Shown piece after piece: positions 51,743 through 63,079 of a DNA stretch of 64,000 bases; the stretch's first letter is position 1; every line of letters starts with the position of its first letter. The position numbers and the translations under genes were made by a program. The stretch spans positions 744,001-808,000 of the forward strand of contig NZ_JABXWU010000001.1 in the NCBI RefSeq assembly GCF_014595945.1, given 5' to 3'. The notes beneath the pieces were generated by a model. That model was not told the origin of the DNA. It made no database searches and saw only the letters and a list, made by a program, of their open reading frames with translations. The DNA is from Alkalibacillus aidingensis. Its GTDB lineage: Bacteria; Bacillota; Bacilli; Bacillales; Alkalibacillaceae.

Positions 51743-54394
51743 TTATTTTACATTCTCTAATTCTGCAATTCGTTCTTTAACTAGCTTTTGTTTTTCTGAG
51801 TAATCTTTCTCTTTGTCGCGCTCTTCTTGAACAACTTTCTCAGGAGCTTTATTAACAAAGTTCTCATTAGCTAGCTTTTTCTGAACACGATCAACTTCCT
51901 GATTCCACTTTTCTAACTCACCTTTTAAGCGATTGATTTCTGCGTCAATATCAATTAATCCTTCTAGTGGAAAGAAGATTTCTGCTCCAGTAACAACAGC
52001 GCTTTTCGATTGTTCAGGTACTTCTACAGATGTACCAATCGTTAGCTTTTCTGGATTACAGAAATGGTTTAGGTAATGGTCGTTTTTGTTCAATTCTTCT
52101 ACAATTGCCTCATCATTTGCTTTGATGATGATATTAATTTCCTTAGACATTGGTGTATCCACTTCAGCACGTACATTTCTGACCGAACGGATAATTGATA
52201 CAAGTCGGTCCATTTCATTACGTGACTGCTGATAATTGTATGCTTCTTTAACCTGTGGCCACTCAGCAGTCGTAATGGATTCACCTTGGTGCGGAATATG
52301 TTCCCATATTTCCTCGGAAATAAACGGCATGAATGGATGTAACATCTTAAGTATACTATCTAATGTTGTTACTAACACAGACCTTGTCGTCTGTTTAGCT
52401 GTTTCATCGTCACCATATAATGGCAACTTAGCCATTTCAATATACCAATCACAGAAGTCATCCCATATAAAGTTGTATAGGTGTCTACCTGCTTCACCGA
52501 AGTCATAACGATCTATATTACGAGTGACGTTCTCTACAGTCTCATTTAGTCGGGTTAAGATCCACTCATCTGCTACTGATTTTTTGCCACTTAAATCTAT
52601 ATCTTCATATTTAAAGCCTTCTAAATTCATAATCACAAAGCGAGAAGCATTCCAAATCTTATTGGCAAAATTCCATGTTGATTCAACTTTTTCCCATTGG
52701 AATCTTAAATCTTGACCAGGGGAAGAACCTGTTGCTAGGAAATAACGTAATGAATCAGCCCCATACTGATCAATGACGTCCATTGGGTCAACACCATTAC
52801 CTAATGACTTACTCATTTTCCGACCTTGAGCATCACGAACCAATCCATGGATTAGGACATCTTTAAAAGGACGACGATCCATAAAATGCTTTGATTGAAA
52901 GATCATTCGAGAAACCCAAAAGAAGATAATATCGTAACCAGTCACTAAAACATCTGTTGGGAAATAACGATTTAGATCATAGCTGTCTTGATCAGGCCAC
53001 CCCATTGTTGAAAAAGGCCATAGAGCAGAAGAGAACCAAGTATCTAATACATCTTCGTCTTGTTCCCAATTCTCGATATCCTCTGGTGCTTCACGCCCGA
53101 CAAAAACCTCTCCTGTTTCCTTATGATACCAAGCAGGAATACGGTGACCCCACCACAGTTGTCTGGAAATACACCAGTCTCTAATGGTTTCCATCCAGTG
53201 TAAATAAGTTTTCTCAAACCGATCTGGAACGAAGTCAACTTTATCATCTGTCTCTTGTAGCTTAATTGCTTGTTCAGCTAATGGTTGCATATTTACAAAC
53301 CATTGAGTTGATAAGTAAGGTTCAACTACGGCGTCACTTCGTTCAGAATGACCTACTTGGTGAGTGTGTTCCTCGATCTTAAACAAAACACCCTCGTTCT
53401 GTAAATCCTCAACAATCTGCTTACGACATTCAAACCGATCAAGCCCTTTATATTTACCTGCATTTTCATTCATTGAACCATCTTCATTCATCACTAGAAC
53501 TCTCTCTAAGTTATGACGGTTACCAATTTCAAAATCATTAGGGTCATGAGCTGGTGTAATCTTAACGGCACCAGAACCAAACTCCATATCAACATAATCG
53601 TCAGCCACAATTTCAATCTCTCGCCCAATAATAGGTAAAGTAACCTTCTGACCGATTAAATGTTGATAACGTTCATCATCTGGATGTACAGCCACGGCTG
53701 TATCGCCTAACATCGTTTCTGGACGAGTTGTGGCTACTTCAATGTGACCTGAACCATCTTTTAAAGGATATTTCATATGATAAAATGCACCCTGTACTTC
53801 CTTATAGATGACCTCAATATCTGAAAGAGCCGTTTGAGTACTTGGGTCCCAGTTAATAATATATTCTCCACGATAAATTAACCCTTGTTCATACAACGTC
53901 ACGAACACTTCACGTACGGCATTAGATAAGCCATCATCCAATGTAAAGCGTTCTCTGGAGTAATCAACACCTAATCCTAATTTTTCCCACTGCGTACGAA
54001 TAAAAGAGGCATACTCTTCTTTCCAGTCCCAAGATTTTTCTAGGAACTTTTCTCTTCCTAAATCATGACGATTTTGACCTTCCTCTTTTAATTTAGCTTC
54101 AACCTTTGCCTGAGTAGCAATCCCAGCATGGTCCATTCCTGGTAACCATAAAACATCAAAACCTTGCATACGCTTATAGCGTGTAATAATATCCTGCAAG
54201 GTTGTATCCCATGCATGCCCTAGGTGGAGACGACCAGTGACATTAGGTGGGGGAATAACTACAGTAAAAGGTTCCTTCGATTCATCATTTTTAGCTTCAA
54301 AAAACTTTCCTTCAACCCACTTTTGATAGCGCCCTTTTTCAACTTCATTTGGATTATATTTTGGGGCCATGGACATTTCGTTTTGTTCACCCAT
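51743..54394 (-). CDS. valS: Valyl-tRNA synthetase
   Basis: An 883-residue class I synthetase. The HIGH signature is [14 protein letters not shown] and the KMSKS loop is [10 protein letters not shown], with the CP1 editing domain between them and a C-terminal coiled coil that binds tRNA (about the last 65 residues). The ATG at 54394 ([19 protein letters not shown]) follows AAGGAGG at good spacing. A T-box leader lies upstream. Confidence 0.97.
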   Translation of the reverse strand: MGEQNEMSMAPKYNPNEVEKGRYQKWVEGKFFEAKNDESKEPFTVVIPPPNVTGRLHLGHAWDTTLQDIITRYKRMQGFDVLWLPGMDHAGIATQAKVEAKLKEEGQNRHDLGREKFLEKSWDWKEEYASFIRTQWEKLGLGVDYSRERFTLDDGLSNAVREVFVTLYEQGLIYRGEYIINWDPSTQTALSDIEVIYKEVQGAFYHMKYPLKDGSGHIEVATTRPETMLGDTAVAVHPDDERYQHLIGQKVTLPIIGREIEIVADDYVDMEFGSGAVKITPAHDPNDFEIGNRHNLERVLVMNEDGSMNENAGKYKGLDRFECRKQIVEDLQNEGVLFKIEEHTHQVGHSERSDAVVEPYLSTQWFVNMQPLAEQAIKLQETDDKVDFVPDRFEKTYLHWMETIRDWCISRQLWWGHRIPAWYHKETGEVFVGREAPEDIENWEQDEDVLDTWFSSALWPFSTMGWPDQDSYDLNRYFPTDVLVTGYDIIFFWVSRMIFQSKHFMDRRPFKDVLIHGLVRDAQGRKMSKSLGNGVDPMDVIDQYGADSLRYFLATGSSPGQDLRFQWEKVESTWNFANKIWNASRFVIMNLEGFKYEDIDLSGKKSVADEWILTRLNETVENVTRNIDRYDFGEAGRHLYNFIWDDFCDWYIEMAKLPLYGDDETAKQTTRSVLVTTLDSILKMLHPFMPFISEEIWEHIPHQGESITTAEWPQVKEAYNYQQSRNEMDRLVSIIRSVRNVRAEVDTPMSKEINIIIKANDEAIVEELNKNDHYLNHFCNPEKLTIGTSVEVPEQSKSAVVTGAEIFFPLEGLIDIDAEINRLKGELEKWNQEVDRVQKKLANENFVNKAPEKVVQEERDKEKDYSEKQKLVKERIAELENVK

Positions 54395-54483
54395 TTTAAA
54401 TCCTCCTTCAACATTACTTATCATTCAATTTGATCTGATTAATTTGACCAAACAAAAGATCTCTTACTAAAGTAAAAAATATA

Positions 54484-54743
54484 AAAAAGCTATTCGCCCT
54501 TATCAAAAGGACGAATAGCTTTTCAATCGCGGTACCACCTTTATTTACAAACGAACTATATCGTTTGTACACCTCAATTCATAACGGTTTTCCCGGCTTC
54601 TTCTACTAAGATTTCAAAGAAGCTGCATATTCAGAGCGACCTTCCAAGTTTTCAACTGAGGAAGCTTGCAGCCATGGCTTCCTTCTCTGTACAGTATTCC
54701 ACTTGTACTCCTCTCTTACCAGCATTTTTGATCATTTAATTTG
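54484..54743 (-). ncRNA. T-box leader of valS
   Basis: The minus strand has the T-box core AAAGGTGGTACCGCGAT (54526-54542) followed by a strong terminator stem AAAAGCTATTCG/CGAATAGCTTTT (54486-54522) and T-run. A GTC (Val) triplet at 54638-54640 (GAAGGTCGCTC) is a plausible specifier. The leader ends about 90 bases before the valS start. Confidence 0.94.
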
Positions 54744-54763
54744 TATATTATTGTATACAAATT
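54738..54763. repeat. Perfect palindrome over the valS -10 region
   Basis: AATTTGTATA (54738-54747) and TATACAAATT (54754-54763) are perfect 10-bp arms around 6 bases. The valS -10 candidate TACAAT (54750-54755, minus) lies within it. It also stands about 75 bases upstream of the divergent small membrane-protein gene. Confidence 0.75.
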
Positions 54764-54779
54764 GAGGAGAGAAAGTCAA
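54750..54779 (-). promoter_or_regulatory. Promoter of valS
   Basis: The minus strand reads TTGACT (54774-54779), 18 bases, TACAAT (54750-54755), upstream of the T-box leader. Confidence 0.7.
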
Positions 54780-54836
54780 TTATTTTACACAATTAATTTA
54801 TTTGATCATACATTAACATAAGAGGAGGGTTTAAAA

Positions 54837-55025
54837 GTGGGCAGATATTATCGTTACCGCCTCCCGCCATGGGCAAGACAATGTATTTATACGATCGAAA
54901 GGTGTATATTACCTATTATGATTTTCCAACTAACAAGAACGTTATTGTTTCCTTCCACACTAGATGTGTTCTTAGCTGGTTTATTAGTTGGGATATTTAT
55001 TGCCTTTTACTTAGAATGGATTTAA
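54837..55025 (+). CDS. Small membrane protein (62 aa), unknown
   Basis: A GTG at 54837 behind AGAGGAGGG at seven-base spacing opens a 62-residue frame (MGRYYRYRLPPWARQCIYTI). A basic, aromatic N-terminus is followed by two hydrophobic segments (about 20-38 and 43-60, the latter DVFLAGLLVGIFIAFYLEWI), so it is probably a two-helix membrane protein. I do not recognise the family with certainty. It is divergent from valS and its end overlaps spoVID by 4 bases. The strong ribosome binding site and non-random composition argue that it is real. Confidence 0.7.
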   Translation: MGRYYRYRLPPWARQCIYTIERCILPIMIFQLTRTLLFPSTLDVFLAGLLVGIFIAFYLEWI

Positions 55026-56155
55026 TCTAACGGTTGCTTAGCTTCTGCGGGAACATAGATAACATCACCTTCGTTCAATTCATCACCAGCCTGGATCCCA
55101 TTTATTCTTTCTAATTTAGCAACCGACACGTCATAGTTATTCGCTATCGATTGTAAAGTCTCATTTTCTTGGACGAATCGCATACGCACCTTTACTTTAC
55201 CAGAACTTTCCTCTCTGAAAAACTTAGATAAATAGCTAATTCCCTTCTTCGGCTTCTTCTCTTCATCTTCAGAGTCGTAATGGTCATCTGCATCATGGTC
55301 CTCATCATAGTCAGTTGGATCCAGGTCATCATAATCTTCATCATAATTCTCATATTCATCATGTTCTGATTCTGCGTCACTTTGTTCAGGATAAACTCCT
55401 GTAGGATCATTAGTATCCTGAGCAACCTCTTCTGTCTGGCCCTCATATGGGTCTTTCTTTTTAAAGAATTCTTGAATTGATTGAGTTTTTTGTTGCTTTT
55501 TCCATAATTCTCGTCCTTTTTCATTTTCACCATCATGGTCACCATCATAGTCATTCGTTTCCTCTGTTTGATATGCTGATTCTTCATTAAAGGAACTAGC
55601 TTCTGTTACTTCATTACCATCATCATAGTTAGAATCAAAACTATCTTCTTGCATAGTAGGAAACTCTTTCAACTCAAAATCTGATTGTGTCAGATCATTC
55701 TCATCTGCTCGGGTAGCCTCGTCTAATGCAACAGTTCCATCTAAACGTACATTAGAATAAATTTTCAATGTGTTAGGTTCAGGTAGCTCATAATCAAAAT
55801 AATCAATAACAACCTGAATGTCATCATCTGTTCTTAGTCGATTCTTAGGAATGGTTATATCGATTGGAATCGGATACTGAAATTCCATAAAGCCATTATC
55901 TAATGCTCTAACCTGTTGCACCGTATTTTGTTCATCTTCATCAACAATGTAGTGTGACTGTAGATTTTGTTCATTAGTTTGGTAATCTCCCCGAACAACC
56001 AAAACACCACGGACCTGGACAAAACTATTCTCATGAATCACATTAACATCGGGGTCAATTGCTATACTATACAGGTCATCAATTTCCTCCCCTCGCCGAA
56101 AGCTAATATTCTCCCTTACTTCAAACTGATATGGTACTTGATCATAGTTATTCAA
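55022..56155 (-). CDS. spoVID: Spore coat assembly protein SpoVID
   Basis: A 377-residue protein. The conserved N-terminal region (QFEVRENISFRRGEEIDDLYSIAIDP) drives coat encasement, the long middle is extremely acidic (many Asp, Glu and Tyr), and a C-terminal LysM domain lies at about 325-370 (RFVQENETLQSIANNYDVSVAKLERING). SpoVID binds SafA and SpoIVA in B. subtilis. Start TTG 56155 follows GGGGG. ysxE, its neighbour in B. subtilis, is absent. Confidence 0.9.
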   Translation of the reverse strand: MNNYDQVPYQFEVRENISFRRGEEIDDLYSIAIDPDVNVIHENSFVQVRGVLVVRGDYQTNEQNLQSHYIVDEDEQNTVQQVRALDNGFMEFQYPIPIDITIPKNRLRTDDDIQVVIDYFDYELPEPNTLKIYSNVRLDGTVALDEATRADENDLTQSDFELKEFPTMQEDSFDSNYDDGNEVTEASSFNEESAYQTEETNDYDGDHDGENEKGRELWKKQQKTQSIQEFFKKKDPYEGQTEEVAQDTNDPTGVYPEQSDAESEHDEYENYDEDYDDLDPTDYDEDHDADDHYDSEDEEKKPKKGISYLSKFFREESSGKVKVRMRFVQENETLQSIANNYDVSVAKLERINGIQAGDELNEGDVIYVPAEAKQPLD

Positions 56156-56314
56156 TGAAAATCCCCCTCATATAGTCACTTTATCCATTACTATATGTGT
56201 ATTACGTGGGGTTCAGAACTATGTCCATTATTATGGAAAAGGGATGAAGTGATCTAAACTTGGTTGTAAGCGAAATTTTGTTAGGGGAAATTATCGCTAT
56301 GAAGTTCATTATCT

Positions 56315-56480
56315 TTTTTGTTAGGTGGGCGTTTCGATGACATTTTGCGCTTCACATGAGGGCAAAACGTCATTGAGTGGCGTTTCGATGACATTTTGCG
56401 CTTCACATGAGGGCAAAACGTCATTGAGCGGGGTTCTCGATGACATTTTGCGCTTCACACGAGGGCAAAACGTCATTGAG
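56315..56480. repeat. Three tandem hairpin repeats, 51-52 bp period
   Basis: After TTTTTGTTAGGTGG (56315-56328), three nearly identical 42-base units start at 56336, 56387 and 56439. Each holds the inverted repeat ATGACATTTTGC / GCAAAACGTCAT around a 13-base loop (GCTTCACATGAGG), so the RNA or single strand would form three hairpins in a row. Open frames across them are made of the repeat itself and are not genes. It lies upstream of spoVID and downstream of hemL. Confidence 0.9.
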
Positions 56481-56675
56481 GTCACATCTCCTGGACAATT
56501 CACCCCACCAAGCTACTCATAACGCCATTTATCCCGATCACATAGATTAGTTAATGAACATTCTCCATATACTGTGCAGCAATTTAGTGACTCACGATAT
56601 GAGGAAACGTCAACCTAAGATGGTCTGCTATTTAAAAGCTTATCCTTTAATAGAAGTTTACTTAACCACAATAAA

Positions 56676-56711
56676 ACACCTAACTATTTAAATATTAAAA
56701 TAGTCAGGTGT
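56676..56711 (-). terminator. Terminator of the hem operon
   Basis: ACACCTAACTATTT and AAATAGTCAGGTGT form a 14-bp stem with one G-T type pair; the minus strand continues TTTTATTG. It lies 15 bases after the hemL stop. Confidence 0.9.
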
Positions 56712-56725
56712 GACATCATTAATTA

Positions 56726-58009
56726 TTATTGATACTGTTGAAATGCTTTTTGTGCTGCTTCAATAGTCTTTTCAATATCTTCATCTGTGTGTACGGTCGA
56801 CAGGAACACCCCTTCAAACTGTGAAGGTGGTAAGAAAATACCTTCTTCAGCCATTAAACGATAGTACTTGGCAAACCATTTTAAATCAGACGTTTTGGCC
56901 GTTTCAAAATTGACGACATCTTCATTAGTAAAGAAGAAGCCCAACATAGATCCTGCACGATTTACTTGTAGTGGGACACCGTTTTCTTCGGCTGCTTTTT
57001 CAAAACCTTCTACTAAACGGTCGGCTTTCTTATTGATTTCAACATAGGACTCTTCTGTTAATTCACTTAATGTTGCATACCCTGCTGCCATCGCCAATGG
57101 GTTACCAGATAATGTACCTGCTTGATAAATATCACCAGCTGGTGCAACCATCTCCATAATCTCTCGCTTACCACCGTAGGCACCTACTGGCAAGCCACCA
57201 CCAATCACTTTACCTAAACACGTTAAATCAGGCGTAACATCAAAGTGGCCTTGAGCACTTCGATATCCAACTCGGAAACCTGTCATCACTTCATCAAAAA
57301 TAAGTAGAGACCCATTTTCATTCGTTATATCACGTAAAAAGCTTAATAAATCATTAATAGGTGGTACGACACCCATATTCCCTGACACCGGCTCAACGAT
57401 GACAGCTGCTAAATCATCTCCATACTGCTCAAAAGCATACTTAACACTTTCTTGGTCATTATATGGAACCGTAATGGTATTCTTAGCAATCGATTCTGGT
57501 ACGCCTGGACTGTCTGGTAAACCTAATGTAGCCACACCAGAACCAGCTTTAATTAATAAGGAATCTCCATGACCATGGTAATTACCTTCGAACTTAAGAA
57601 TTTTACTACGCTTAGTATACCCACGCGCTAATCTTAGTGCGCTCATAGTAGCCTCTGTACCAGAGTTAACCATTCTAATCATTTCAATAGATGGTACTCG
57701 ATCGATGACTAGTTTAGCTAGCTTGTTCTCATATTCTACATTAGCACCAAAGCTAGTTCCCTTAGCCATAACTTCTTGTAACGTATTAAGTACACGGTCA
57801 TGAGCATGTCCAACAATTAGTGGACCCCAACTCAAGACATAATCGATATATTCTTTACCATCTACGTCTTTAATCCTAGACCCTTTACCTTCTTCCATAT
57901 AAATTGGGTCGACGTCAACTGAGTTAAACGCTCTTACTGGTGAATTAACGCCTCCAGGAAATAAATCTTTTGCCTCATCAAACAACATTTTTGATCGATT
58001 TTCAGCCAT
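56726..58009 (-). CDS. hemL: Glutamate-1-semialdehyde 2,1-aminomutase
   Basis: A 427-residue PLP enzyme that makes 5-aminolevulinate from glutamate semialdehyde. The PLP lysine is K267 in [18 protein letters not shown]. The ATG at 58009 ([20 protein letters not shown]) follows AGAAGGAGG, and upstream codons overlap hemB. It is last in the hemAXCDBL operon and is followed by a terminator. Confidence 0.97.
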   Translation of the reverse strand: MAENRSKMLFDEAKDLFPGGVNSPVRAFNSVDVDPIYMEEGKGSRIKDVDGKEYIDYVLSWGPLIVGHAHDRVLNTLQEVMAKGTSFGANVEYENKLAKLVIDRVPSIEMIRMVNSGTEATMSALRLARGYTKRSKILKFEGNYHGHGDSLLIKAGSGVATLGLPDSPGVPESIAKNTITVPYNDQESVKYAFEQYGDDLAAVIVEPVSGNMGVVPPINDLLSFLRDITNENGSLLIFDEVMTGFRVGYRSAQGHFDVTPDLTCLGKVIGGGLPVGAYGGKREIMEMVAPAGDIYQAGTLSGNPLAMAAGYATLSELTEESYVEINKKADRLVEGFEKAAEENGVPLQVNRAGSMLGFFFTNEDVVNFETAKTSDLKWFAKYYRLMAEEGIFLPPSQFEGVFLSTVHTDEDIEKTIEAAQKAFQQYQ

Positions 58010-58010
58010 A

Positions 58011-59000
58011 TTAATTACCTCCTTCTTCATTCATCCATCTTGCTAAATCTTTAGCAAAATAAGTAATAATAAGGTCAGCTCCTGCTCTTTTCATTGAAAG
58101 CATTTTCTCTTGAACTATTTCCTTTTCATTAACCCAGCCATTTTGTGCGGCTGCTTTGATTAATGAATATTCCCCACTAACGTTATAAGCAACAATTGGT
58201 TGTTGATGGCGTTCTTTTAAATCGCGCATAATATCTAAATAGCTTAAAGCTGGCTTTACAATAAGGAAATCTGCACCTTGATCAACATCAGACTTTGCTT
58301 CTCGTTGCGCTTCTAATCTGTTAGCTGGGTCCATCTGATACGTTTTACGATCACCAAATTGTGGCGAGCTATGAGCGGCATCACGGAATGGTCCGTAAAA
58401 GGCAGAAGCATATTTAACCGCATAGGACATAACTGGCGTTTCCTCAAAACCAGCTTCATCAAGTCCTTGACGAATCGCGGCGACAAATCCATCCATCATA
58501 TTTGAAGGAGCAATAATATCTGCTCCAGCTTTTGCCTGGGATACGGCAGTTTTTACTAATAACGGTAAGGTACGATCATTGTTCACATAGTCGTGCTCTA
58601 TCACACCACAATGACCATGTGAGGTGTATTGACATAGGCAAGTATCAGCTACAATGACTAGTTCAGGATGATCCTTTTTGATTAACCTTGTCGCTTGTTG
58701 GACAACCCCTTCATCATGGTAAGCCTCAGATCCAACATCATCTTTATCCTTGGGTACACCGAAGAGAATGATAGAGCGAATACCTAAGTCAACTACTTGT
58801 TGTACTTCCTCTAACAAATAATCAAGCGAAACTTGATACACTCCTGGCATTGATGCCACTTCATTTCTTTTACCCTCTTCCTCTAAAACAAAAATCGGGT
58901 AAATAAGATCCTCTTTATGAAGTTTAGTTTCACGGACCATGTCTCTTAGATAACTAGTTTTACGTAAACGGCGATGACGTTCAAAGTTTAACTCAGTCAT
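58011..59000 (-). CDS. hemB: Porphobilinogen synthase
   Basis: A 329-residue enzyme that joins two 5-aminolevulinate molecules. The zinc cysteines are C121, C123 and C131 ([15 protein letters not shown]), and the two active-site lysines are K196 ([17 protein letters not shown]) and K249 (FLIVKPA). It is thus the zinc-dependent form. The start lies 1 base after hemD and the stop 1 base before hemL. Confidence 0.97.
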   Translation of the reverse strand: MTELNFERHRRLRKTSYLRDMVRETKLHKEDLIYPIFVLEEEGKRNEVASMPGVYQVSLDYLLEEVQQVVDLGIRSIILFGVPKDKDDVGSEAYHDEGVVQQATRLIKKDHPELVIVADTCLCQYTSHGHCGVIEHDYVNNDRTLPLLVKTAVSQAKAGADIIAPSNMMDGFVAAIRQGLDEAGFEETPVMSYAVKYASAFYGPFRDAAHSSPQFGDRKTYQMDPANRLEAQREAKSDVDQGADFLIVKPALSYLDIMRDLKERHQQPIVAYNVSGEYSLIKAAAQNGWVNEKEIVQEKMLSMKRAGADLIITYFAKDLARWMNEEGGN

Positions 59001-59001
59001 A

Positions 59002-59772
59002 TTAATCCTCCTTATAATACTGTATCACTCGCTCTACCAAGCTGTCTAAAGTATATTGATTCGGGATCAAAGTCTTTTTAAAGCCCACTTCCTTGGCATA
59101 ACTTGCGGTTGTCTCTCCTATAGAAAAACAAGGTTTTTCTATAACTGTTTCTACCTGATGGTTGTTGATCATTTCTAGCATAGCCCTAATGGATGATGGC
59201 GATGTAAAAGAATAGGCGTCGATCGAATCTTCTTCAACAATTGATTGAACGTGACTTTTCTTTGCTAGATTAGTTATTGTTTCATAAACAATCAACCTTT
59301 CAAAATTTACAGCCCGTTCATTAAATAGTCGGTCGAGTACATTTCGTGATTGTTTGCCTTTAACGAGTAGGACGTTATTAGGCTGGTACTGATTAAGAAA
59401 TTGTTCTCCCATATGTTCAGCATCAAATACATCAGGGATAAAATCAACACTAACACCATATGTGTATAGAGCGGATGCAGTTTTTTCGCCAACAACACCT
59501 ATTTTCAACTTAGGGGGTATAACAATATCTTTATCGAATACTTTTAATGTTTCAAAAAAATATTTAACACCATTACCACTCGTAAAGATTATCCAATCAA
59601 AAGACGCTAAGTTAGTTAGCATTTGGGTTACTGCCGGATCATCATATAAAGTACAATTAATCAAAGGAATACCCGTTGCCACGATGTCATGTTGTGAAAG
59701 TTTAGAAACAAGGGGATCGTTATTGCTTAAGTCACGTGAAAAAAATACATGTTTTTGATTTGAATCAGCCAT
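59002..59772 (-). CDS. hemD: Uroporphyrinogen-III synthase
   Basis: A 256-residue two-domain enzyme that closes the tetrapyrrole ring. HemD proteins are poorly conserved; the segment [19 protein letters not shown] and the C-terminal [16 protein letters not shown] are typical. Its ATG overlaps the hemC stop (TAATG), and the operon position between hemC and hemB confirms the call. Confidence 0.92.
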   Translation of the reverse strand: MADSNQKHVFFSRDLSNNDPLVSKLSQHDIVATGIPLINCTLYDDPAVTQMLTNLASFDWIIFTSGNGVKYFFETLKVFDKDIVIPPKLKIGVVGEKTASALYTYGVSVDFIPDVFDAEHMGEQFLNQYQPNNVLLVKGKQSRNVLDRLFNERAVNFERLIVYETITNLAKKSHVQSIVEEDSIDAYSFTSPSSIRAMLEMINNHQVETVIEKPCFSIGETTASYAKEVGFKKTLIPNQYTLDSLVERVIQYYKED

Positions 59773-60704
59773 TATTGTCCATCCAATTCTTGTTTAGCTT
59801 CTTCAACTAAATCCTTTGCACCTCGTTCAATTAATCGCTCAGCAGCTTTGCGTCCAGCTTCTATTGGATCATTAGACCGCGCTGTTTCTTTAAGAATGGT
59901 TTTACCGTCTGAGGATGAAACTAGAGCTTGTAAAACAACCTCTTCACCTTCCAATACGGCATATCCTGCGATTGGTACAGAACAGCTACCCTCAAGCATA
60001 CTTAGGAATTTACGCTCTGCTTCAACTGTTTTAGCCGTGTATTCATCATTAATTTGGTTTATAAGCTGCAATAAATCTTCATCATCTTCACGACATTCTA
60101 ATGCTAATGCCCCCTGGCCTACTGCAGGTAAGCAGATTTCAGGCTCTAAAAATTCAGTAACCAACTCTGTTGACCAACCCATACGCTTTAAGCCTGCTGC
60201 TGCTAAAATAATGGCATCAAAGTTTTCTTCTTTTAATTTACGTAAACGCGTTTCTATATTTCCTCTGATCCATTGAATGTCTAAATCAGGGCGATAGGCT
60301 AATAGTTGTGCACCACGACGTAAACTACTCGTACCAATTACTGCTCCCGTTTTTAGATCATCCAATTTAGTGTGATCCTCGGATATGAATGCATCACGAT
60401 GATCTTCTCGTTCTGGGACACAGCCAATTACTAATCCTTCTGGCATTGTAGAAGGCATGTCTTTCATGCTATGTACGGCAAGATCAATTTCATGGTCATA
60501 CATCGCTTGTTCTATTTCTTTAACAAATAATCCTTTTCCACCAACTTTAGATAAAGTTACATCTAAGATTTTATCACCTTTAGTAACAATCTTTTTGACC
60601 TCAAAACTATACTCATCAGTTAGTTGACTTAATTGGTCGATAACCCACTCTGTTTGAGTTAAAGCGAGGTTACTCCTTCTTGAACCAATGACTATCTTAC
60701 GCAT
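59772..60704 (-). CDS. hemC: Porphobilinogen deaminase
   Basis: A 310-residue enzyme that polymerises four porphobilinogens. The dipyrromethane cofactor is attached to C241 in [13 protein letters not shown], and the arginine-rich substrate region [10 protein letters not shown] is intact. The ATG at 60704 ([20 protein letters not shown]) follows AGGAGG. It is about 45 bases after hemX. Confidence 0.97.
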   Translation of the reverse strand: MRKIVIGSRRSNLALTQTEWVIDQLSQLTDEYSFEVKKIVTKGDKILDVTLSKVGGKGLFVKEIEQAMYDHEIDLAVHSMKDMPSTMPEGLVIGCVPEREDHRDAFISEDHTKLDDLKTGAVIGTSSLRRGAQLLAYRPDLDIQWIRGNIETRLRKLKEENFDAIILAAAGLKRMGWSTELVTEFLEPEICLPAVGQGALALECREDDEDLLQLINQINDEYTAKTVEAERKFLSMLEGSCSVPIAGYAVLEGEEVVLQALVSSSDGKTILKETARSNDPIEAGRKAAERLIERGAKDLVEEAKQELDGQ

Positions 60705-60750
60705 GTTAATTCCTCCTATATATGACCCATTCGTTTGGGTCAACAATTTC

Positions 60751-61581
60751 TTAATATATAAAGTGAAAATTTGAAAATACAGATGAGATCACGTAGTTAA
60801 TCAATAAAAACAAAAATGCTATTGAATTGAATATCGCAATACTTCTACCCACTTTTTTCTTAATAGTTTTCATGTATAAGATACAACTATAAATAACAAT
60901 AACAGCAAATGAACCAAGTGTCTTAGCATCAAGCCAGTAAAATAGATCATCTGTTGAGTACGCCCACGATATTCCAATCATTAGAGAAATTGATAACATT
61001 GGAATGCCTAATACAATTAATATGAATGAAAGGTTTTCTAACTGACCCAGATTACCTATTCGTTTTAATAATTGCAGCGCTTTCTTCCTTTTAAGTAAAT
61101 GAAACTGAAGTAGATAAAGAACGGAAAAAGCAAATGATAGGGTAAATAATATATAAGCAATGAAGGCAAGAACAATATGAGATAACAGTAATTCACTTAT
61201 AAACCTTTCGCTTAACACCATTTCCTGCTGCATATGGCTTGAAACCAGAAATCCTAACATCATGGAAAAGCCGATCACATTAATGACAAAAACAATTAAA
61301 TCCATCTTAAAGAAATAATTAATAACGATCGATACTAACAATATTAACCATGTGTAAAAATATAAACCTTCAATTATATTAAAAACAGGCAATGCACCTG
61401 TTATATATATTTTGGTAAATAAAAAAATGGTTTGTAATCCCCAAACCAATAAAAGTAACCAGAAGGCCATATGATTAGCCTTCCGGTCTCGTTTGACGAA
61501 ATCGTAAAAGTAGCAAACTAAACTCAAACCATATAACAATACGATAATTTCATAAACCCTGAAATATTCAAAAACACTCAT
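60751..61581 (-). CDS. hemX: HemX, cytochrome c assembly-like membrane protein
   Basis: A 276-residue protein with eight transmembrane helices, related to the CcsA/CcmC haem-handling family ([20 protein letters not shown]). In B. subtilis HemX lowers the level of HemA. The ATG at 61581 ([18 protein letters not shown]) has GTGAGGG upstream and gives exactly the B. subtilis-like length. It lies 18 bases after hemA. Confidence 0.92.
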   Translation of the reverse strand: MSVFEYFRVYEIIVLLYGLSLVCYFYDFVKRDRKANHMAFWLLLLVWGLQTIFLFTKIYITGALPVFNIIEGLYFYTWLILLVSIVINYFFKMDLIVFVINVIGFSMMLGFLVSSHMQQEMVLSERFISELLLSHIVLAFIAYILFTLSFAFSVLYLLQFHLLKRKKALQLLKRIGNLGQLENLSFILIVLGIPMLSISLMIGISWAYSTDDLFYWLDAKTLGSFAVIVIYSCILYMKTIKKKVGRSIAIFNSIAFLFLLINYVISSVFSNFHFIY

Positions 61582-61599
61582 ATGAGCGTCCCTCACATC

Positions 61600-62967
61600 T
61601 TAGGTACCTAAAGCCTTAATCAAACTTGCAATTGGTAATGATTGATTGACTGATTCATGACTCTTGTGTTTTTTGCTTTGTTCTTCAAGTTCCTGTTTGA
61701 CCTCTTCTTCGATACCAAATATTTGTACAAATAGCTTAAGCATATCTTCAGAATGTTCTTCTCCAGCCATTTCCTTGGCTTGCATAATAGGTTCTTTCAA
61801 CATTTGATTAACGATACTCTTCGTATGCTTACGAAGCACTTTACGCTCACGATCATCTAAATCTGGCATTTTTCTTTCAATTGATGCCATCGTTTCTTGT
61901 TGAATAGTTAGAGCCTTGTTGCGTAGAGCGGAAATAATAGGTACAACACCTAACGTCTTTACCCATTCCTCGTAATCAGCAATTTCAGCTTGAATCATTT
62001 GTTCAATTTCAATTGCTGCTTGTTTACGTTCTGATAAATTTTGATCAACAATCCCTTGTAGATCGTCAATATCGTAAAGAAATACTCCATCTAATTCATT
62101 AATATCTGGGGCAAGGTTTCTTGGTACAGCAATATCAACTAAGAAAAGTGGTTTACCATGACGTTTCTTAAGTAATGGTTTCATCTTTTCCTTAGTTAAG
62201 ATATACTCATCTGTGCTGGCAGAAGCAATTAAAATATCTGCACTTTCTAGTACGTTTTCAAACTGATCAAGTGAAGCCGCTTGTCCTGAAAAACGAGACG
62301 CTACTTCTTCAGCTTTCTCTAATGTTCGATTAACAACCGTCACATTATGGACACCTGAGCCGTGTAAATTCTTAATAGCCAGCTCGCCCATTTTCCCTGC
62401 ACCTAAAATGACCACGTGTTGTTCTTTCAGTTGATCAAAAATAGTTTTTGATAATTCTACAGCAGCATAACTTATGGATACAGCATTCTCGCCTATACCC
62501 GTTTCTTTATGTGCTTTCTTAGCATTCGTAATGGCCTGTTTGAACAACTGGTTAAACAATAAGCCTGACGCATCATATTCTTGAGCAATTTGAAAAGCAA
62601 GTTTAACTTGTCCAAGAATTTGTGTTTCACCCAGTACCATTGAATCAAGACCAGCTGCGACTTTAAATAAATGCTTAATGGCTTCCTCTTTTTCTTTTAC
62701 ATCGATAAAGTTTGCCAAATAATCAATATCCATATTAAATTGCTCAGCTAAAAACCGTTTCATGTAATAGCGACCTGTATGGAGTTGATCAGCTACAACA
62801 TATATTTCCGTTCGATTACAAGTAGAAACTATTACATTCTCAAGAATACTTTTTTCTTCATTTAGTTGGCGCATCGCATCACCAACTTCTTGGTCAGAAA
62901 AAGATAGTTTCTCGCGTATATCAACCGGTGCGGTTCGGTAATTTATACTAGTTACGATAACATGCAT
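61600..62967 (-). CDS. hemA: Glutamyl-tRNA reductase
   Basis: A 455-residue NADPH enzyme for the first step of C5-pathway haem synthesis. The catalytic cysteine is C50 in [12 protein letters not shown]. The nucleotide-binding motif is [11 protein letters not shown], and a C-terminal dimerisation domain follows. The ATG at 62967 ([20 protein letters not shown]) follows AAGGGGTGAG. It heads the hem operon, and a PerR-box-like sequence lies about 110 bases upstream. Confidence 0.97.
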   Translation of the reverse strand: MHVIVTSINYRTAPVDIREKLSFSDQEVGDAMRQLNEEKSILENVIVSTCNRTEIYVVADQLHTGRYYMKRFLAEQFNMDIDYLANFIDVKEKEEAIKHLFKVAAGLDSMVLGETQILGQVKLAFQIAQEYDASGLLFNQLFKQAITNAKKAHKETGIGENAVSISYAAVELSKTIFDQLKEQHVVILGAGKMGELAIKNLHGSGVHNVTVVNRTLEKAEEVASRFSGQAASLDQFENVLESADILIASASTDEYILTKEKMKPLLKKRHGKPLFLVDIAVPRNLAPDINELDGVFLYDIDDLQGIVDQNLSERKQAAIEIEQMIQAEIADYEEWVKTLGVVPIISALRNKALTIQQETMASIERKMPDLDDRERKVLRKHTKSIVNQMLKEPIMQAKEMAGEEHSEDMLKLFVQIFGIEEEVKQELEEQSKKHKSHESVNQSLPIASLIKALGT

Positions 62968-63079
62968 TTTTCTCACCCCTTCATAGGCGCACATTTCACT
63001 ATTTTATAGTATAACAGTTCACTACAAATTTCGCATGAATATTAATGAACATATTATGAAAATTTATGGTAGTATTAAT

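Noticed and set aside
55192-55587. 131-codon frame in another phase of spoVID
   Set aside because: It is the same strand read one base off through the Asp/Glu-rich region, giving a Met/Lys-rich nonsense peptide.
56336-56480. CRISPR-like array
   Set aside because: Only three copies, the intervals of 9-10 bases are not unique spacers, and no cas gene is near.
56321-56522. Open frames on both strands across the hairpin repeats
   Set aside because: The predicted peptides simply repeat the 51-52 bp unit (period divisible or nearly divisible by three) and have no start signals; the DNA repeat explains them.
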